Notes: generated by a model from the sequence alone, not told the origin. Counted from the stretch's first letter, positions 23,331 through 32,188 are shown. The stretch: DNA of 64,000 nt from Oscillospiraceae bacterium (GCA_015068305.1 SVKV01000003.1:1-64000), one strand, 5' to 3'. Program-made: numbers and translations.

Positions 23331-24908
23331 GTGTCCGACACCTCCAGGGTTTCCCAGGACCATACCTTTGTCCAAAAAAGCAAACGCAGTCTGCTGCGGA
23401 TCGTCTTCGGCCGCACCATGCTGATTCTTTTGCTTCTGGGAATCAACTTTGGCATTGTTTTCTATTTTCTTTTCGGATTGGCAAAGGACATTCCCCTCCT
23501 CTTCGGTTCCGTGGAGGTCTTTACCGCCGCCCTGCTGATCTGTGTGATTAACTCCCGGGATAACCCCTCCGTCAAGCTTTCCTGGGCCTTTGTCATTGCA
23601 ACAGTTCCCCTTCTGGGTGCCGTGCTGTATTTTTTCATTCGCTTTGATCTGGGCCACCGGCTGAACCGGAAGCTGCTGGATTACAGCGTTGCATCCAGCC
23701 TGCCTCTGCTCCCGGAACAGGAAGAGCTGATGGAAAAGGTCCGGTCAGAAGACAAGAACCTGTATAACCTGTCGGCCTATCTGAGAAAATACGGCAATTT
23801 CCCCATTTATACGAACTCCGATGTGACCTATTTCCCGGTGGGCGAAGAAATGTTCCGGGAGATGGTTGTTCAGCTGGAGCAGGCGGAAAAGTTCATTTTC
23901 ATGGAGTACTTCCTGGTCAGCGAGGGCTACATGTGGGAAATGCTGCTGGATATCCTGAAGCGCAAGGCAAGCCAGGGCGTAGAGGTCAGATTTCTCTATG
24001 ACGGTATGAATGCCTTCACCAATCTCCCCTACGGATACCCCGGTAAAATGGAACAGCTGGGGATCCGGTGCAAAATGTTTGCCCCCATCCGTCCCCTTGT
24101 TTCCACCCACTACAACAACCGGGACCACCGGAAAATCATGGTCATCGACGGCCATACCGCCTTCACCGGCGGTATCAATCTGGAGGACCAGTACATCAAC
24201 CGGAAGCAGCTCTACGGCCACTGGAAGGATACCGCTGTAATGGTGAAGGGCGATGCAGTTCAGAGCTTTACCATGATGTTTCTGCAGATGTGGAACTACA
24301 ACGAGCGGAATCGGGTCTTTTCACCCTATCTTACCCTTCCGAAGGATCCCCCCAGGGCTGAAGGCTATGTGATCCCCTACGGTGACAGTCCCATGGATGA
24401 CGAGGCAGTGGGCGAAATGGTGTATCTGGATCTGCTGAACCGGGCGAAGGACTATGTTTACATTATGACGCCCTATCTGATCCCGGACAACGAGCTGCTG
24501 ACTGCACTGCAGTTTGCGGCAAAGCGAGGTGTGGATGTGCGGCTGATCTTACCGGGCATTCCGGACAAAAAGACCGTCTTTGCCCTCAGCCGCAGCTATT
24601 ACCGGCAGTTGCTGGAGGCAGGCGTGAAAATCTATGAGTACACCCCCGGCTTCGTCCATGCAAAGGTTGCGCTGAGCGACGATATCCACGCTGTTGTGGG
24701 CACCATCAATCTGGACTACCGGAGTCTTTACCACCATTTCGAGTGCGCTGCCTATCTGTACCGGACACCGGTGCTGGCAGACATCCGGGCCGATTTTTCT
24801 CAGACGCTGGAAAAATGCCGCCGGGTCTATCCGGAGCATCTTCGAAGCTTCCCCCTCTGGGCCCGGATTTTCGCCTTCATTGCCAAATTTGCTGCCCCTC
24901 TGATGTAA
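23331..24908 (+). CDS. cls: Cardiolipin synthase
   Basis: The 525-residue membrane protein joins phosphatidylglycerol molecules to make cardiolipin. Two to three N-terminal membrane segments (about residues 25-50, 58-72 and 84-104) precede two phospholipase D domains with their HKD motifs: HRKIMVIDGHTAFTGGIN near residue 265 and HAKVALSDDIHAVVGTIN near 443. It starts at GTG 23331, supported by AGAAAGGAG about 10 bases upstream. The length is normal for the Gram-positive enzyme. Confidence 0.93.
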   Translation: MSDTSRVSQDHTFVQKSKRSLLRIVFGRTMLILLLLGINFGIVFYFLFGLAKDIPLLFGSVEVFTAALLICVINSRDNPSVKLSWAFVIATVPLLGAVLYFFIRFDLGHRLNRKLLDYSVASSLPLLPEQEELMEKVRSEDKNLYNLSAYLRKYGNFPIYTNSDVTYFPVGEEMFREMVVQLEQAEKFIFMEYFLVSEGYMWEMLLDILKRKASQGVEVRFLYDGMNAFTNLPYGYPGKMEQLGIRCKMFAPIRPLVSTHYNNRDHRKIMVIDGHTAFTGGINLEDQYINRKQLYGHWKDTAVMVKGDAVQSFTMMFLQMWNYNERNRVFSPYLTLPKDPPRAEGYVIPYGDSPMDDEAVGEMVYLDLLNRAKDYVYIMTPYLIPDNELLTALQFAAKRGVDVRLILPGIPDKKTVFALSRSYYRQLLEAGVKIYEYTPGFVHAKVALSDDIHAVVGTINLDYRSLYHHFECAAYLYRTPVLADIRADFSQTLEKCRRVYPEHLRSFPLWARIFAFIAKFAAPLM

Positions 24909-24913
24909 GATCC

Positions 24914-24946
24914 CGGCCCCATCTTCCGATGGGGCCGTTGCTTTTT
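24914..24946 (+). terminator. Terminator of cls
   Basis: A 9-bp stem (24914-24922 with 24929-24937) is followed by TTGCTTTTT. The T-rich tail also forms the -35 box of the next promoter. Confidence 0.75.
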
Positions 24947-24965
24947 CAGGGGAGTGTGCTATAAT
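24938..24965 (+). promoter_or_regulatory. Promoter of the radical SAM-Nudix unit
   Basis: TTGCTT (24938-24943) and TATAAT (24960-24965) are 16 bp apart, 32 bp before the GTG start. Confidence 0.65.
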
Positions 24966-24997
24966 ATCCGTAAATTCTCAGAAGGGAGGGCAACACC

Positions 24998-25831
24998 GTG
25001 CGGTTTCGCAAAGTATATCTGGAAATTTCCAATATCTGCAATTTGAGCTGCGCCTTCTGTCCCGGCACCAGGAGAGCCAGGCAGGCCATGACGGAAGAGG
25101 AACTGACTGTGCTGCTTCCCAGGCTGCGCCCCTATACGGATTTTCTCTATTTCCATCTGATGGGTGAGCCCCTGTGCCATCCCAAACTGGAGCGGTTCCT
25201 GGAACTGGCCGGCAGCCATGGTTTCCGGGTGATCCTCACCACCAACGGCACGCTGCTGCCCAAAAAGCAGGAAATGCTCCTGGCTTCCCCTGCCCTGCAC
25301 AAGGTCAACATTTCTCTTCATGCCTTTGAAGCCAACGATCTGGCTGTTCCCTTCTCGGATTATCTGAAAGGAACCTTTGCATTCGGCAGGGCTGCACAGG
25401 GAAAGGTTCTGATCTCCTACCGGCTCTGGAACCGGGGCGGCCAGGATGAAATGAACGATGAAATTCTGTCTGCGATGGAAGATTATTTCCCCAAACCCTG
25501 GACCCGGGAACGCCACGGCATCCGGATCGGAAACCGGGTATTTCTGGAATACGGCGACAAATTCGACTGGCCGGATCTGACTGCCCCGGAGGGAAGCGAA
25601 GGTGTGTTCTGCCACGGACTGCGGGATCAGATTGGTGTGCTCTGCGACGGCACGGTGGTTCCCTGCTGCCTGGATCACGAAGGGGACATCCCTCTGGGCA
25701 ATCTGTTTGAGCAGTCTCTGGAGGAGATTCTGGATTCCCCCCGGGCCAAAGCATTGTACGAGGGCTTCTCCTGCCGGAAAGCCACGGAAGAACTGTGCCG
25801 CCGCTGCGGCTACGCCAGACGATTCGGATGA
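24998..25831 (+). CDS. Radical SAM/SPASM domain protein
   Basis: The 277-residue protein has the CNLSCAFC cluster motif (CxxxCxxC, residues 14-21) of radical SAM enzymes, the barrel strand FHLMGEPLCHP (a GE-type SAM motif) and TTNG. The C-terminal part has a short SPASM-like region with Cys in VFCHGL, VLCDGTVVPCCLDHEGDIPLGN and LCRRCGY. The substrate cannot be told; no precursor peptide is visible beside it. It starts at GTG with AGGGAGG upstream, and the Nudix gene follows after 8 bp. Confidence 0.85.
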   Translation: MRFRKVYLEISNICNLSCAFCPGTRRARQAMTEEELTVLLPRLRPYTDFLYFHLMGEPLCHPKLERFLELAGSHGFRVILTTNGTLLPKKQEMLLASPALHKVNISLHAFEANDLAVPFSDYLKGTFAFGRAAQGKVLISYRLWNRGGQDEMNDEILSAMEDYFPKPWTRERHGIRIGNRVFLEYGDKFDWPDLTAPEGSEGVFCHGLRDQIGVLCDGTVVPCCLDHEGDIPLGNLFEQSLEEILDSPRAKALYEGFSCRKATEELCRRCGYARRFG

Positions 25832-25839
25832 GGTGTGCC

Positions 25840-26406
25840 ATGAAAGAAAAACTGATGCAGCAGATTCAGCAGTTTATTCCCTTCAACGAGCAGGAACAAA
25901 CAGATCAAAAACTGATCCTCTCCTGGCTGGAAAGAGCTCCGGATGTGAGCCGCCGGGAAAATCTGACAGCCCATCTGACCGCCTCTGCCTGGGTGGTTAC
26001 CCCCGACCGGAAAGCGGTGCTGATGGCTTACCACAAGCTCTATGATTCCTGGGCCTGGCTGGGAGGCCACGCCGACGGAGATTACGATCTTCTGCAGGTT
26101 GCCGAAAAGGAAGCCCGGGAGGAAAGCGGCATCACCGGTCTGATCCCATTGTCCCGGGAGCCCATCTCCCTGGAGATTCTGACCGTCAGCGGCCACGAAA
26201 AGAGAGGCGCATATGTCCCCTGTCACCTCCATCTGAACCTGACCTATTTGTTCCAGGCAGATCCCGCCGTACCTCTGCGGATAAAGCCCGACGAAAACAG
26301 CGGTGTGGCCTGGATCCCGGTGGAAGAAATCTCCGAAAAGTCCACGGAGCCCTGGTTTGTGGAACGGATCTATTCCAAGCTGGTTCAAAAGTCCAAAACA
26401 ATATAA
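25840..26406 (+). CDS. Nudix hydrolase
   Basis: This 188-residue protein contains a Nudix box at about residues 69-92 (GGHADGDYDLLQVAEKEAREESGI; the REES..G core is intact while the first Glu is Asp), so it should hydrolyse a nucleoside diphosphate derivative. The substrate is unknown. The start at 25840 is chosen over an in-frame ATG at 25795 inside the previous gene; AGGTG is a weak ribosome site and translation may be coupled to the radical SAM gene. Confidence 0.85.
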   Translation: MKEKLMQQIQQFIPFNEQEQTDQKLILSWLERAPDVSRRENLTAHLTASAWVVTPDRKAVLMAYHKLYDSWAWLGGHADGDYDLLQVAEKEAREESGITGLIPLSREPISLEILTVSGHEKRGAYVPCHLHLNLTYLFQADPAVPLRIKPDENSGVAWIPVEEISEKSTEPWFVERIYSKLVQKSKTI

Positions 26407-26410
26407 AAAA

Positions 26411-26436
26411 CGCCGGAGGCAGAACCGCCTCCGGCG
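26411..26436. terminator. Bidirectional terminator between the Nudix and ecfT genes
   Basis: A perfect 10-bp stem (26411-26420 with 26427-26436) has A-rich sequence on its left, giving a T6 tail to minus-strand transcripts. It serves the convergent Nudix and ecfT genes. Confidence 0.8.
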
Positions 26437-26450
26437 TATTGTATTGGCCA

Positions 26451-27281
26451 TCAGATAAAGGGATTGTAGTAGCGGCCGCCGTTCCAGGCTGTCAGAGCAA
26501 AGGACAGAAGCATCACCAGCAGACAGATCACGATGGAGAGAATGTCCATTCTTGAGAATTTCCGGCCCATGTACCAGCTCCGCTTCTGATTCTTGCCGAA
26601 GCCCCGGAGCTCCATGGCGTTGGAAATGGTCTCGATCCGCTCCATGGAGGAAAGGATCAGCGGGATCAGGATGGCACCGGCTGCCTTCAGCCGTTTGATG
26701 ACACTGGTCTTTTTGCTGCTCATTTCCACACCCCGGGCCTGCTGGGCCAGGGAAATATCCCGGTACTCTCTCTGGATATCGGGAATATAGCGCAGGGCCA
26801 GGGCCACCGCATAGCTGATCTTGTAGCTGACACCGATGCGGTTTAAGGATGCCGCAAACTCCGAAGGATTGGTGGTGCACACAAACAGCAGCACAATGGG
26901 AATGGTGCAGGCATTTTTGAGGATCACGTTCAGATGGTAGAAAAGCTGCTCCGCGGTTACCACATAGGGACCTGCAATCCGGAAGAGGATGGTTTCATGG
27001 CCGTAGAGGTTGCTGCCGTGATCGGGGCTGAACAGGAAGATCAGAAGGTTATTCAGCAGTACATACACACCCATCAGGCTTAAGGTAAAGGAAATATCCC
27101 GGATCTTCAGTTTGGCGATCCGAAACAGCACAAATGACGCAACGGTCATTCCGATCAGCAGCGGTGTATAGAAACTGGTCATGGCCGCCAGGCTCCACAG
27201 CAGCAGGCACAGCAGCTTGCTGGCACCGGTAAGCCGGTGGATGGGAGAAGGACGGTCGATGTAATTAAACAGATTGGTCAT
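26451..27281 (-). CDS. ecfT: ECF transporter transmembrane (T) component
   Basis: The 276-residue integral membrane protein of the EcfT/CbiQ family couples ATPases to a substrate-binding S component. It has about five hydrophobic segments and the two cytoplasmic coupling helices with Ala-Arg-Gly type motifs (AQQARGVE and AMELRGFG). The start at 27281 overlaps the stop of the ATPase gene by four bases (ATGA); the open frame upstream to 27347 lies inside that gene. Confidence 0.88.
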   Translation of the reverse strand: MTNLFNYIDRPSPIHRLTGASKLLCLLLWSLAAMTSFYTPLLIGMTVASFVLFRIAKLKIRDISFTLSLMGVYVLLNNLLIFLFSPDHGSNLYGHETILFRIAGPYVVTAEQLFYHLNVILKNACTIPIVLLFVCTTNPSEFAASLNRIGVSYKISYAVALALRYIPDIQREYRDISLAQQARGVEMSSKKTSVIKRLKAAGAILIPLILSSMERIETISNAMELRGFGKNQKRSWYMGRKFSRMDILSIVICLLVMLLSFALTAWNGGRYYNPFI

Positions 27282-28981
27282 ACCCGCACCTCCCGGTCCC
27301 GGGCGATGAAGCGCCGGGTAAATTCCTCCGGACCCGCGATCCCGCAAAGCTTGGACAGATGGTACAGGGAGGTTTCCTTTAAGTGGGCCGCTTGCACGAT
27401 TTCCGGGCTGTTAAGCACTTCCGCAGCAGATTTGTCCGCAATGACCCGGCCTGCGTTAAAGACGATGGCCCGGGGGGTATACTCCAGCATCAGATGCATA
27501 TCGTGGGTAATCAGCACCACGGTGACGCCCTGCGCGTTCAGTTCGCTGAGAAAATCCATGATTTCCGTATAATGCTTCAGATCCTGGCCGGCGGTGGGCT
27601 CGTCCAGGAGGATCATCTCCGGCTTCAGCGCCAGAATGGAGGCAATGGTGACCCGCTTCTTCTGGCCGTAGCTGAGGGCGGAAACAGGCCAGTTCCGGAA
27701 GGGATACAGGCCGCAGATTTTTAAGGTCTCCTCCACTGCGGGGCGGATTTCCTCTTCGGGTACGCCCCGGTTTCGCAGGCCCAATGCAACTTCATCAAAG
27801 ATTTTTGTTTTGGAGATCATCTGGTTGGGGTTCTGCATCACATAGCCGATGTGATCAGCCCGCTCCTTGATGGAAAGATTCTGCAGATCGGTGCCGCTCA
27901 GCTCCAGAGTGCCGCTCTGGGGCTTTTCAAAGCCGCAGACCACCTTGGAGAAGGTGGATTTGCCGGCACCGTTGGTGCCCACAATGGAGAGCATCTCGCC
28001 CTTGCGGATGGCACAGCTGATGCCCCGGAGGGCATGGTGGCCCCCATCATAGGTAAAGTCGATATTCTCTGCCCGCAGAAGCACGTCCCGTTCTTCGGGC
28101 TCCCGGGCGGCGGGCTGGGATTCAAACCAGTTTCTCACCGCCAGTTTCTGATCGTCAGAGAGCTTCAGTTCGGGAAGATACGAGGGCCGCATGTCAGCGG
28201 TGAGTTCCACGCCGGCATATTTCAGCGCCGTTACATACAGGGGCTCCCGGATGCCCATTTCCTGAAGCAGTCCGCTGCAAAGAAGGGTGTCCGGATCACC
28301 GTCGTAGCGGATCCGGCCGTCTCCCATCACCACGATCCGGTCCACACTCCGGTAGAGCACATCCTCCACCCGGTGCTCGATGATGATCACCGCGCAGCCG
28401 GTGCGCTTCTGGATCTCGTCAATGAGGACAATGGCCTGCTTGCCGGTGGCAGGGTCCAGGTTGGCCAGGGGCTCGTCAAAGAGCAGAATATCCACCTCAT
28501 TGACCATCACACCGCCGAGACCGACTCGCTGCTTCTGTCCGCCGGAGATTTCGTGGGGTGCATGGGAAAGCACCTGCTTCACATCCACCAGCTCCGCAAT
28601 TTTCTCCACATGGCTGTGCATTTCAGCGGTGGGGATACAGTCATTTTCCAGGGCGAAGGCAATGTCCTCCGCCACGGTCAGTCCGATGAACTGGCCGTCG
28701 GAATCCTGCAGCACGGTGCCCACCATTTTGGACAGGCCGAAAAGATCCAGCTCCAGGGCATTTTTGCCGCAGACTGTCAGCTTGCCCGTGGTTTTGCCGG
28801 GGTAGGAATTGGGGATCAGGCCGTTGATGCAGTGGGCAAGGGTGGACTTGCCGCAGCCGGAGGGGCCCGCGATCAGAACCTTTTCACCCTTGGCGATATT
28901 CAGATTGATGTCATACAGCGTGGGCTCTGCCTGGGCTGTATACTGAAAACCGAAGTTTTCAAAAGAGATGACGTTTTTCAT
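27278..28981 (-). CDS. ecfA: ECF transporter ATPase with two fused ABC domains
   Basis: The 567-residue protein holds two complete ABC domains: Walker A at 39-47 (GPSGCGKST) with ISGGQKQR at 145-152, and Walker A at 335-343 (GTNGAGKST) with LSYGQKKR. Most ECF systems use two separate ATPases (EcfA1 and EcfA2); here both are fused, as in YkoD-type systems. A linker of about 60 residues joins them. The start is taken as ATG 28981; a TTG at 28987 is better spaced from GGAGG and cannot be excluded. Confidence 0.88.
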   Translation of the reverse strand: MKNVISFENFGFQYTAQAEPTLYDINLNIAKGEKVLIAGPSGCGKSTLAHCINGLIPNSYPGKTTGKLTVCGKNALELDLFGLSKMVGTVLQDSDGQFIGLTVAEDIAFALENDCIPTAEMHSHVEKIAELVDVKQVLSHAPHEISGGQKQRVGLGGVMVNEVDILLFDEPLANLDPATGKQAIVLIDEIQKRTGCAVIIIEHRVEDVLYRSVDRIVVMGDGRIRYDGDPDTLLCSGLLQEMGIREPLYVTALKYAGVELTADMRPSYLPELKLSDDQKLAVRNWFESQPAAREPEERDVLLRAENIDFTYDGGHHALRGISCAIRKGEMLSIVGTNGAGKSTFSKVVCGFEKPQSGTLELSGTDLQNLSIKERADHIGYVMQNPNQMISKTKIFDEVALGLRNRGVPEEEIRPAVEETLKICGLYPFRNWPVSALSYGQKKRVTIASILALKPEMILLDEPTAGQDLKHYTEIMDFLSELNAQGVTVVLITHDMHLMLEYTPRAIVFNAGRVIADKSAAEVLNSPEIVQAAHLKETSLYHLSKLCGIAGPEEFTRRFIARDREVRV

Positions 28982-29008
28982 TTCCAACGGAAGAAACCTC
29001 CCTATAAA

Positions 29009-29035
29009 CAAAGGCAGGCAAAGCGCCTGCCTTTG
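29009..29035 (-). terminator. Hairpin between the S component and the ecfA gene
   Basis: An 11-bp perfect stem (29009-29019 with 29025-29035) with a weak T tail on the minus strand lies between the S-component stop and ecfA. It may reduce expression of the energizing module relative to the S component. Confidence 0.55.
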
Positions 29036-29048
29036 TTATTGCTTCGAA

Positions 29049-29597
29049 TTATTCCTTGGTCAGGGAGCCGGCCTTGGTCTTGGTGGCTGCGTAAGCAACG
29101 CACAGAAGGCTGCCGACAATGATGGAGGACAGGGAATTGCCCAGGGTGGCAAACAGGCTCTGAGCAAAGATCTTGTCCAGGGGCTCGGAGTACATCAGAA
29201 CGTCCAGAACGTTTGCAACAATGATCCAGGAGATGGCATGGGCAACGACCTGGGCGATGTTGAACTTGATGAGACCCTTCTTGCCGATTTCGCCCTCTTC
29301 CAGCTTCAGAGCCTTGGTGGAAACGCCCATCAGCAGACCGAAGACAGCGGAAGCGATGACCCAGCTCCACCAGATGCCCCAGCCGTAGCTGAAGTCGATC
29401 AGAGCATGGCCGATCAGGCCGATCAGAGCACCTGCAACGGGGCCGTAGACCACGGACAGGAATGCCAGCAGACCGTACTGGGTGGTGATGTTGGTGTTGG
29501 GAATGGGGCTGGGAATGGAGACGAAGCGGCCCAGGACAAAGAACAGGGCAGCGCCGATGCCGATGGCAACGATGGTTTTGACGGAAAACTTCTTCAT
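29049..29597 (-). CDS. ECF transporter substrate-binding (S) component, UPF0397 family
   Basis: This 182-residue membrane protein has five to six hydrophobic segments and the near-invariant opening of the UPF0397 family (KTIVAIGIGAALFFVLGRF, then PSPIPNTNITTQYG). It should bind one small substrate and dock with the adjacent ATPase/T module. The substrate is not established. The neighbouring SAM-cleaving enzyme hints at an adenosine- or methionine-related compound, which is inference. The start at 29597 has AAAGGAG upstream. Confidence 0.85.
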   Translation of the reverse strand: MKKFSVKTIVAIGIGAALFFVLGRFVSIPSPIPNTNITTQYGLLAFLSVVYGPVAGALIGLIGHALIDFSYGWGIWWSWVIASAVFGLLMGVSTKALKLEEGEIGKKGLIKFNIAQVVAHAISWIIVANVLDVLMYSEPLDKIFAQSLFATLGNSLSSIIVGSLLCVAYAATKTKAGSLTKE

Positions 29598-29642
29598 TTG
29601 GAAAACTCCTTTCGTTTCTCTTCTTATTTCAGAGTTTGACAC

Positions 29643-30491
29643 TCAAAAATAACCTTTAAAGGGTGCCACGGTAATGCGCCAGGCATTGCCGGTGCCGATG
29701 TTGTAGGCCCGGGCAAAGGAGCCCTGGTTAATGGCAAGGGCCAGGCAGTCCAGGCTGTTCACATAGGCCAGCGCTTCGCCCACATAGACATCGGCAAAGC
29801 TTTTTGCATACTGGATGATGTTGCGGTAAACCGTCTGATGGTCATGTTCAATGGTGATGCTGACCCGGTCGCCGTACTCCACGCCGGTTTCCAGAAACAG
29901 CTTCCGGGGGATATTGGTCCAGAGGCTGCCGAAACGGATATCCAGCACATCAATGGTGCCGTGAACGCCCTTTTCATCCAGATAGGGCTCCACGATGGGA
30001 AGTCTTACCAGTTCCTCCACCGGAATCTCAGGTCCAACGCCCTCAAAACCGATGATCCCCGCAGCCAGCCGGGCACCGGTATAGGCGTAAACATCCCGGC
30101 CGTGGAAGGTATAGCACTCGCCGGAATCCGGCAGCCGGTTGATATGTTCATCGATAATTCTGGCCTCGGCAATGCCCTCCAGCCGGAGCACATGGGTCAG
30201 CGTTCCGTTGTCGGGTGTGACGATATAGCGGCCGCTGCCGGTTTTGATCACCACGCTCTTCCGGTCGGAGCCCACGCCGGGATCCACCACGGAAACAAAC
30301 ACCGTGCCGGCAGGCCAGTAGTTGATGGTCTGGATCAGACGGTAGCTGGCTTCCCAGATGTTGTAGGGCCGGATATCGTGGGTCAGATCGTGGATGCGAA
30401 GACCCGGATCCACGCAGTAGGCAACGCCGTACATGGCGCTGACCGCGCCGTCCGCCAGGCCGAAATCCGTTTGAAAAACAAGAGGATGCAT
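29643..30491 (-). CDS. SAM hydroxide adenosyltransferase (DUF62 family)
   Basis: The 282-residue protein belongs to the family that cleaves S-adenosylmethionine with water to adenosine and methionine and is related to fluorinase/chlorinase. Visible are QTDFGLADGAVSAMYG near the start, VVDPGVGSDR with the Asp/Arg/His-type active site, PDNGTLT and FHGRDVYA. The start at 30491 lies 8 bases after GGAGG; ATG 30497 is only two bases from it. It is the first gene of the ECF operon, 45 bp before the S component. Confidence 0.88.
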   Translation of the reverse strand: MHPLVFQTDFGLADGAVSAMYGVAYCVDPGLRIHDLTHDIRPYNIWEASYRLIQTINYWPAGTVFVSVVDPGVGSDRKSVVIKTGSGRYIVTPDNGTLTHVLRLEGIAEARIIDEHINRLPDSGECYTFHGRDVYAYTGARLAAGIIGFEGVGPEIPVEELVRLPIVEPYLDEKGVHGTIDVLDIRFGSLWTNIPRKLFLETGVEYGDRVSITIEHDHQTVYRNIIQYAKSFADVYVGEALAYVNSLDCLALAINQGSFARAYNIGTGNAWRITVAPFKGYF

Positions 30492-30521
30492 CTTCATTAC
30501 CTCCAATTTTACTACCTGTTT

Positions 30522-30550
30522 ATCATACAATTTTTTCCGCCAAAAGTCAA
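30522..30550 (-). promoter_or_regulatory. Promoter of the SAM hydrolase-ECF operon
   Basis: On the minus strand, TTGACT (30545-30550) and TATGAT (30522-30527) are 17 bp apart, 31 bp before the start. The stretch 30551-30713 up to the pur promoter shows nothing else. Confidence 0.75.
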
Positions 30551-30713
30551 CGTCCGGTGTGCGCTCAGACAAATTTGGTACCGCTTGTCAAGGAATCTGC
30601 ACGCGGCCTTTTTCCGTCAATTTCCCCAACTGTAAACTTACACAAAAACTCACCCTTTCACTGGCCAAACAGTAGAAAAAAGAGATAAAATGCATTTCCT
30701 GCTTCGACTTTTC

Positions 30714-30742
30714 TTGACACTCATTTCCAGTCGTGATACAAT
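30714..30742 (+). promoter_or_regulatory. Promoter of the purine operon
   Basis: TTGACA (30714-30719) and TACAAT (30737-30742) are 17 bp apart. Transcription would start near 30750 and include the riboswitch. Confidence 0.85.
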
Positions 30743-30801
30743 TCACTTGTCGAAAAAGCCGGCCTGTCAGGTTTCGGGCGGTCCAGACGAAGTGAATAGC
30801 T

Positions 30802-30919
30802 GCATCGGATACTGACGGAAAAATGGTGGAGCACCACCAGGGAACCGATGCGTGCAGAATACCTGCCGACCGTCTGGGCGCATTTGACCTGAATCATGGG
30901 TCGAGTGCACCCTTTTTTT
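30802..30919 (+). promoter_or_regulatory. ZTP (ZMP/AICAR) riboswitch, pfl motif
   Basis: The aptamer has GCATCGG (30802-30808) pairing with CCGATGC (30845-30851), an inner stem TGGTGG/CCACCA (30824-30829 with 30834-30839), the joining segments ATACTGACGG and AGGGAA, and the 3' block CCGTCTGGGC. GACGG (30814-30818) can form the pseudoknot with CCGTC (30870-30874); compared with the common GGCGG/CCGCC this is a compensated change. The 3' block overlaps the following terminator, so ligand binding should prevent termination. ZMP is the AICAR nucleotide made and used by this operon, so it should turn the genes on when formyl-folate is short. Confidence 0.88.
30876..30919 (+). terminator. Riboswitch-controlled terminator upstream of purE
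   Basis: GGGCGCATTTGACC (30876-30889) pairs with GGGTCGAGTGCACCC (30898-30912), with two wobbles and one mismatch, and is followed by seven Ts. Its 5' arm starts within the conserved 3' block of the aptamer. An upstream CCAGACG (30783-30789) could also pair with CGTCTGG (30871-30877). Confidence 0.85.
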
Positions 30920-30938
30920 GTTGTCTATAGGAGGTAAC

Positions 30939-31427
30939 ATGAAAAAAGTTGGAATCATCATGGGAAGCGATTCCGATCTTCCCATCATCAAGAAGGCAAC
31001 GGATATGCTGACTTCTCTGGAAATCCCCTTTGAAGTCCACATTTACTCCGCCCACCGCACCCCCGTGGAAGCCCGTGATTTTGCGGTGAATGCAAGAGCC
31101 AACGGCTTTGGCGCTCTCATCTGCGCAGCAGGCATGGCCGCCCATCTGGCCGGTGCCATTGCCGCAAACACCACCCTGCCCGTCATCGGCATTCCCTGCA
31201 AGGGCGGCATGATGGACGGACTGGATGCTCTGCTTGCCACCGTTCAGATGCCCACCGGTATCCCCGTGGCTACCGTCGCCGTCAATGGCGGCGCCAACGC
31301 CGCGCTGCTGGCTGCCCAGATTCTGGCGGTTTCCGATGAAGATATCGCCGCAAAGCTGGATGCCAAGCGCATCGCCGACGCCAAGGTCGTCCTCGAAAAG
31401 GATGCCGGCGTTATGGAAAGACTGTAA
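30939..31427 (+). CDS. purE: N5-carboxyaminoimidazole ribonucleotide mutase (PurE)
   Basis: This 162-residue protein produces CAIR, the sixth step of IMP synthesis. It shows GSDSDLP at the start, SAHRTP with the catalytic His, the [10 protein letters not shown] loop and a P-binding C-terminal region. No purK is present in the operon, so the AIR source (PurK elsewhere, or direct carboxylation as in class II PurE) is open. The start at 30939 has AGGAGG immediately upstream; the open frame reaches back to the terminator tail. It is the first gene after the riboswitch. Confidence 0.95.
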   Translation: MKKVGIIMGSDSDLPIIKKATDMLTSLEIPFEVHIYSAHRTPVEARDFAVNARANGFGALICAAGMAAHLAGAIAANTTLPVIGIPCKGGMMDGLDALLATVQMPTGIPVATVAVNGGANAALLAAQILAVSDEDIAAKLDAKRIADAKVVLEKDAGVMERL

Positions 31428-31462
31428 TTTCATTTTCTGAAATCAAAGGAGAATTCAATACT

Positions 31463-32149
31463 ATGGAAAAGAAGCTTGTTTACACCGGTAAGACCAAGAA
31501 CGTTTATGCCCTGGAAAGCGGCAACTATGAGCTGCTGTTCAAGGACGACTGCACCGGCAAGGACGGTGTGTTCGATCCCGGCGAAAATTCCGTCGGTCTG
31601 ACCATCGAAGGCGTGGGCGATGTGAACCTGCGCATGTCCATCTATTACTTTGAGAAGATCAACGCCGCCGGCATCCCCACCCACTATGTTTCCGCCGACC
31701 TGGCAAAGACCACCATGGAAGTTCTTCCCTGCAAGGCATTCGGCCACGGTCTGGAAGTCATCTGCCGCCGCAAGGCTGTCGGCTCCTTCTTCCGCCGCTA
31801 CAACCAGTACTGCACCGAGGGTCAGGACCTGCCCTACTATGTGGAGACCACCTTCAAGAACGATGCTCTGGGTGATCCCCTGGTGACCAAGGACGGCCTG
31901 GTGGATCTGGGTGTCATGACTGCCGAGCAGTATGACTCCCTGAAGGCTCAGACCCAGGCCATCACCAAGATCGTTGCTGACGATCTGGCAGAAAAGGGTC
32001 TGGAGCTGTACGACATCAAGTTCGAGTTCGGCTACGATCCCAACGGCAAGGTCATTCTGATCGACGAGGTTGCTTCCGGCAACATGCGCGTCTACAAGGA
32101 CGGCCAGTACATCGATCCCATGACCCTGAACAAGCTGTTCTTCGCTTAA
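31463..32149 (+). CDS. purC: SAICAR synthetase
   Basis: This 228-residue ligase joins aspartate to CAIR with ATP. The signatures [33 protein letters not shown] in place of the usual LINDDHA region, LYDIKFEFG and [15 protein letters not shown] are in order, and the length is close to the usual 230-240. It follows purE after 35 bp with AAAGGAG before the ATG. Confidence 0.93.
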   Translation: MEKKLVYTGKTKNVYALESGNYELLFKDDCTGKDGVFDPGENSVGLTIEGVGDVNLRMSIYYFEKINAAGIPTHYVSADLAKTTMEVLPCKAFGHGLEVICRRKAVGSFFRRYNQYCTEGQDLPYYVETTFKNDALGDPLVTKDGLVDLGVMTAEQYDSLKAQTQAITKIVADDLAEKGLELYDIKFEFGYDPNGKVILIDEVASGNMRVYKDGQYIDPMTLNKLFFA

Positions 32150-32164
32150 TCCTCATTCAATGTA

Positions 32165-32188
32165 GGGAGCGGCCATAAGGCCGCCCCC
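32165..32188 (+). terminator. Intra-operon hairpin between purC and purF
   Basis: GGGAGCGGCC pairs with GGCCGCCCCC with one mismatch and a 4-nt loop, followed by TGCTTTCGCGTTTT. A very similar hairpin sits before purD. It may be a partial terminator or an RNA-processing site. Confidence 0.5.
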
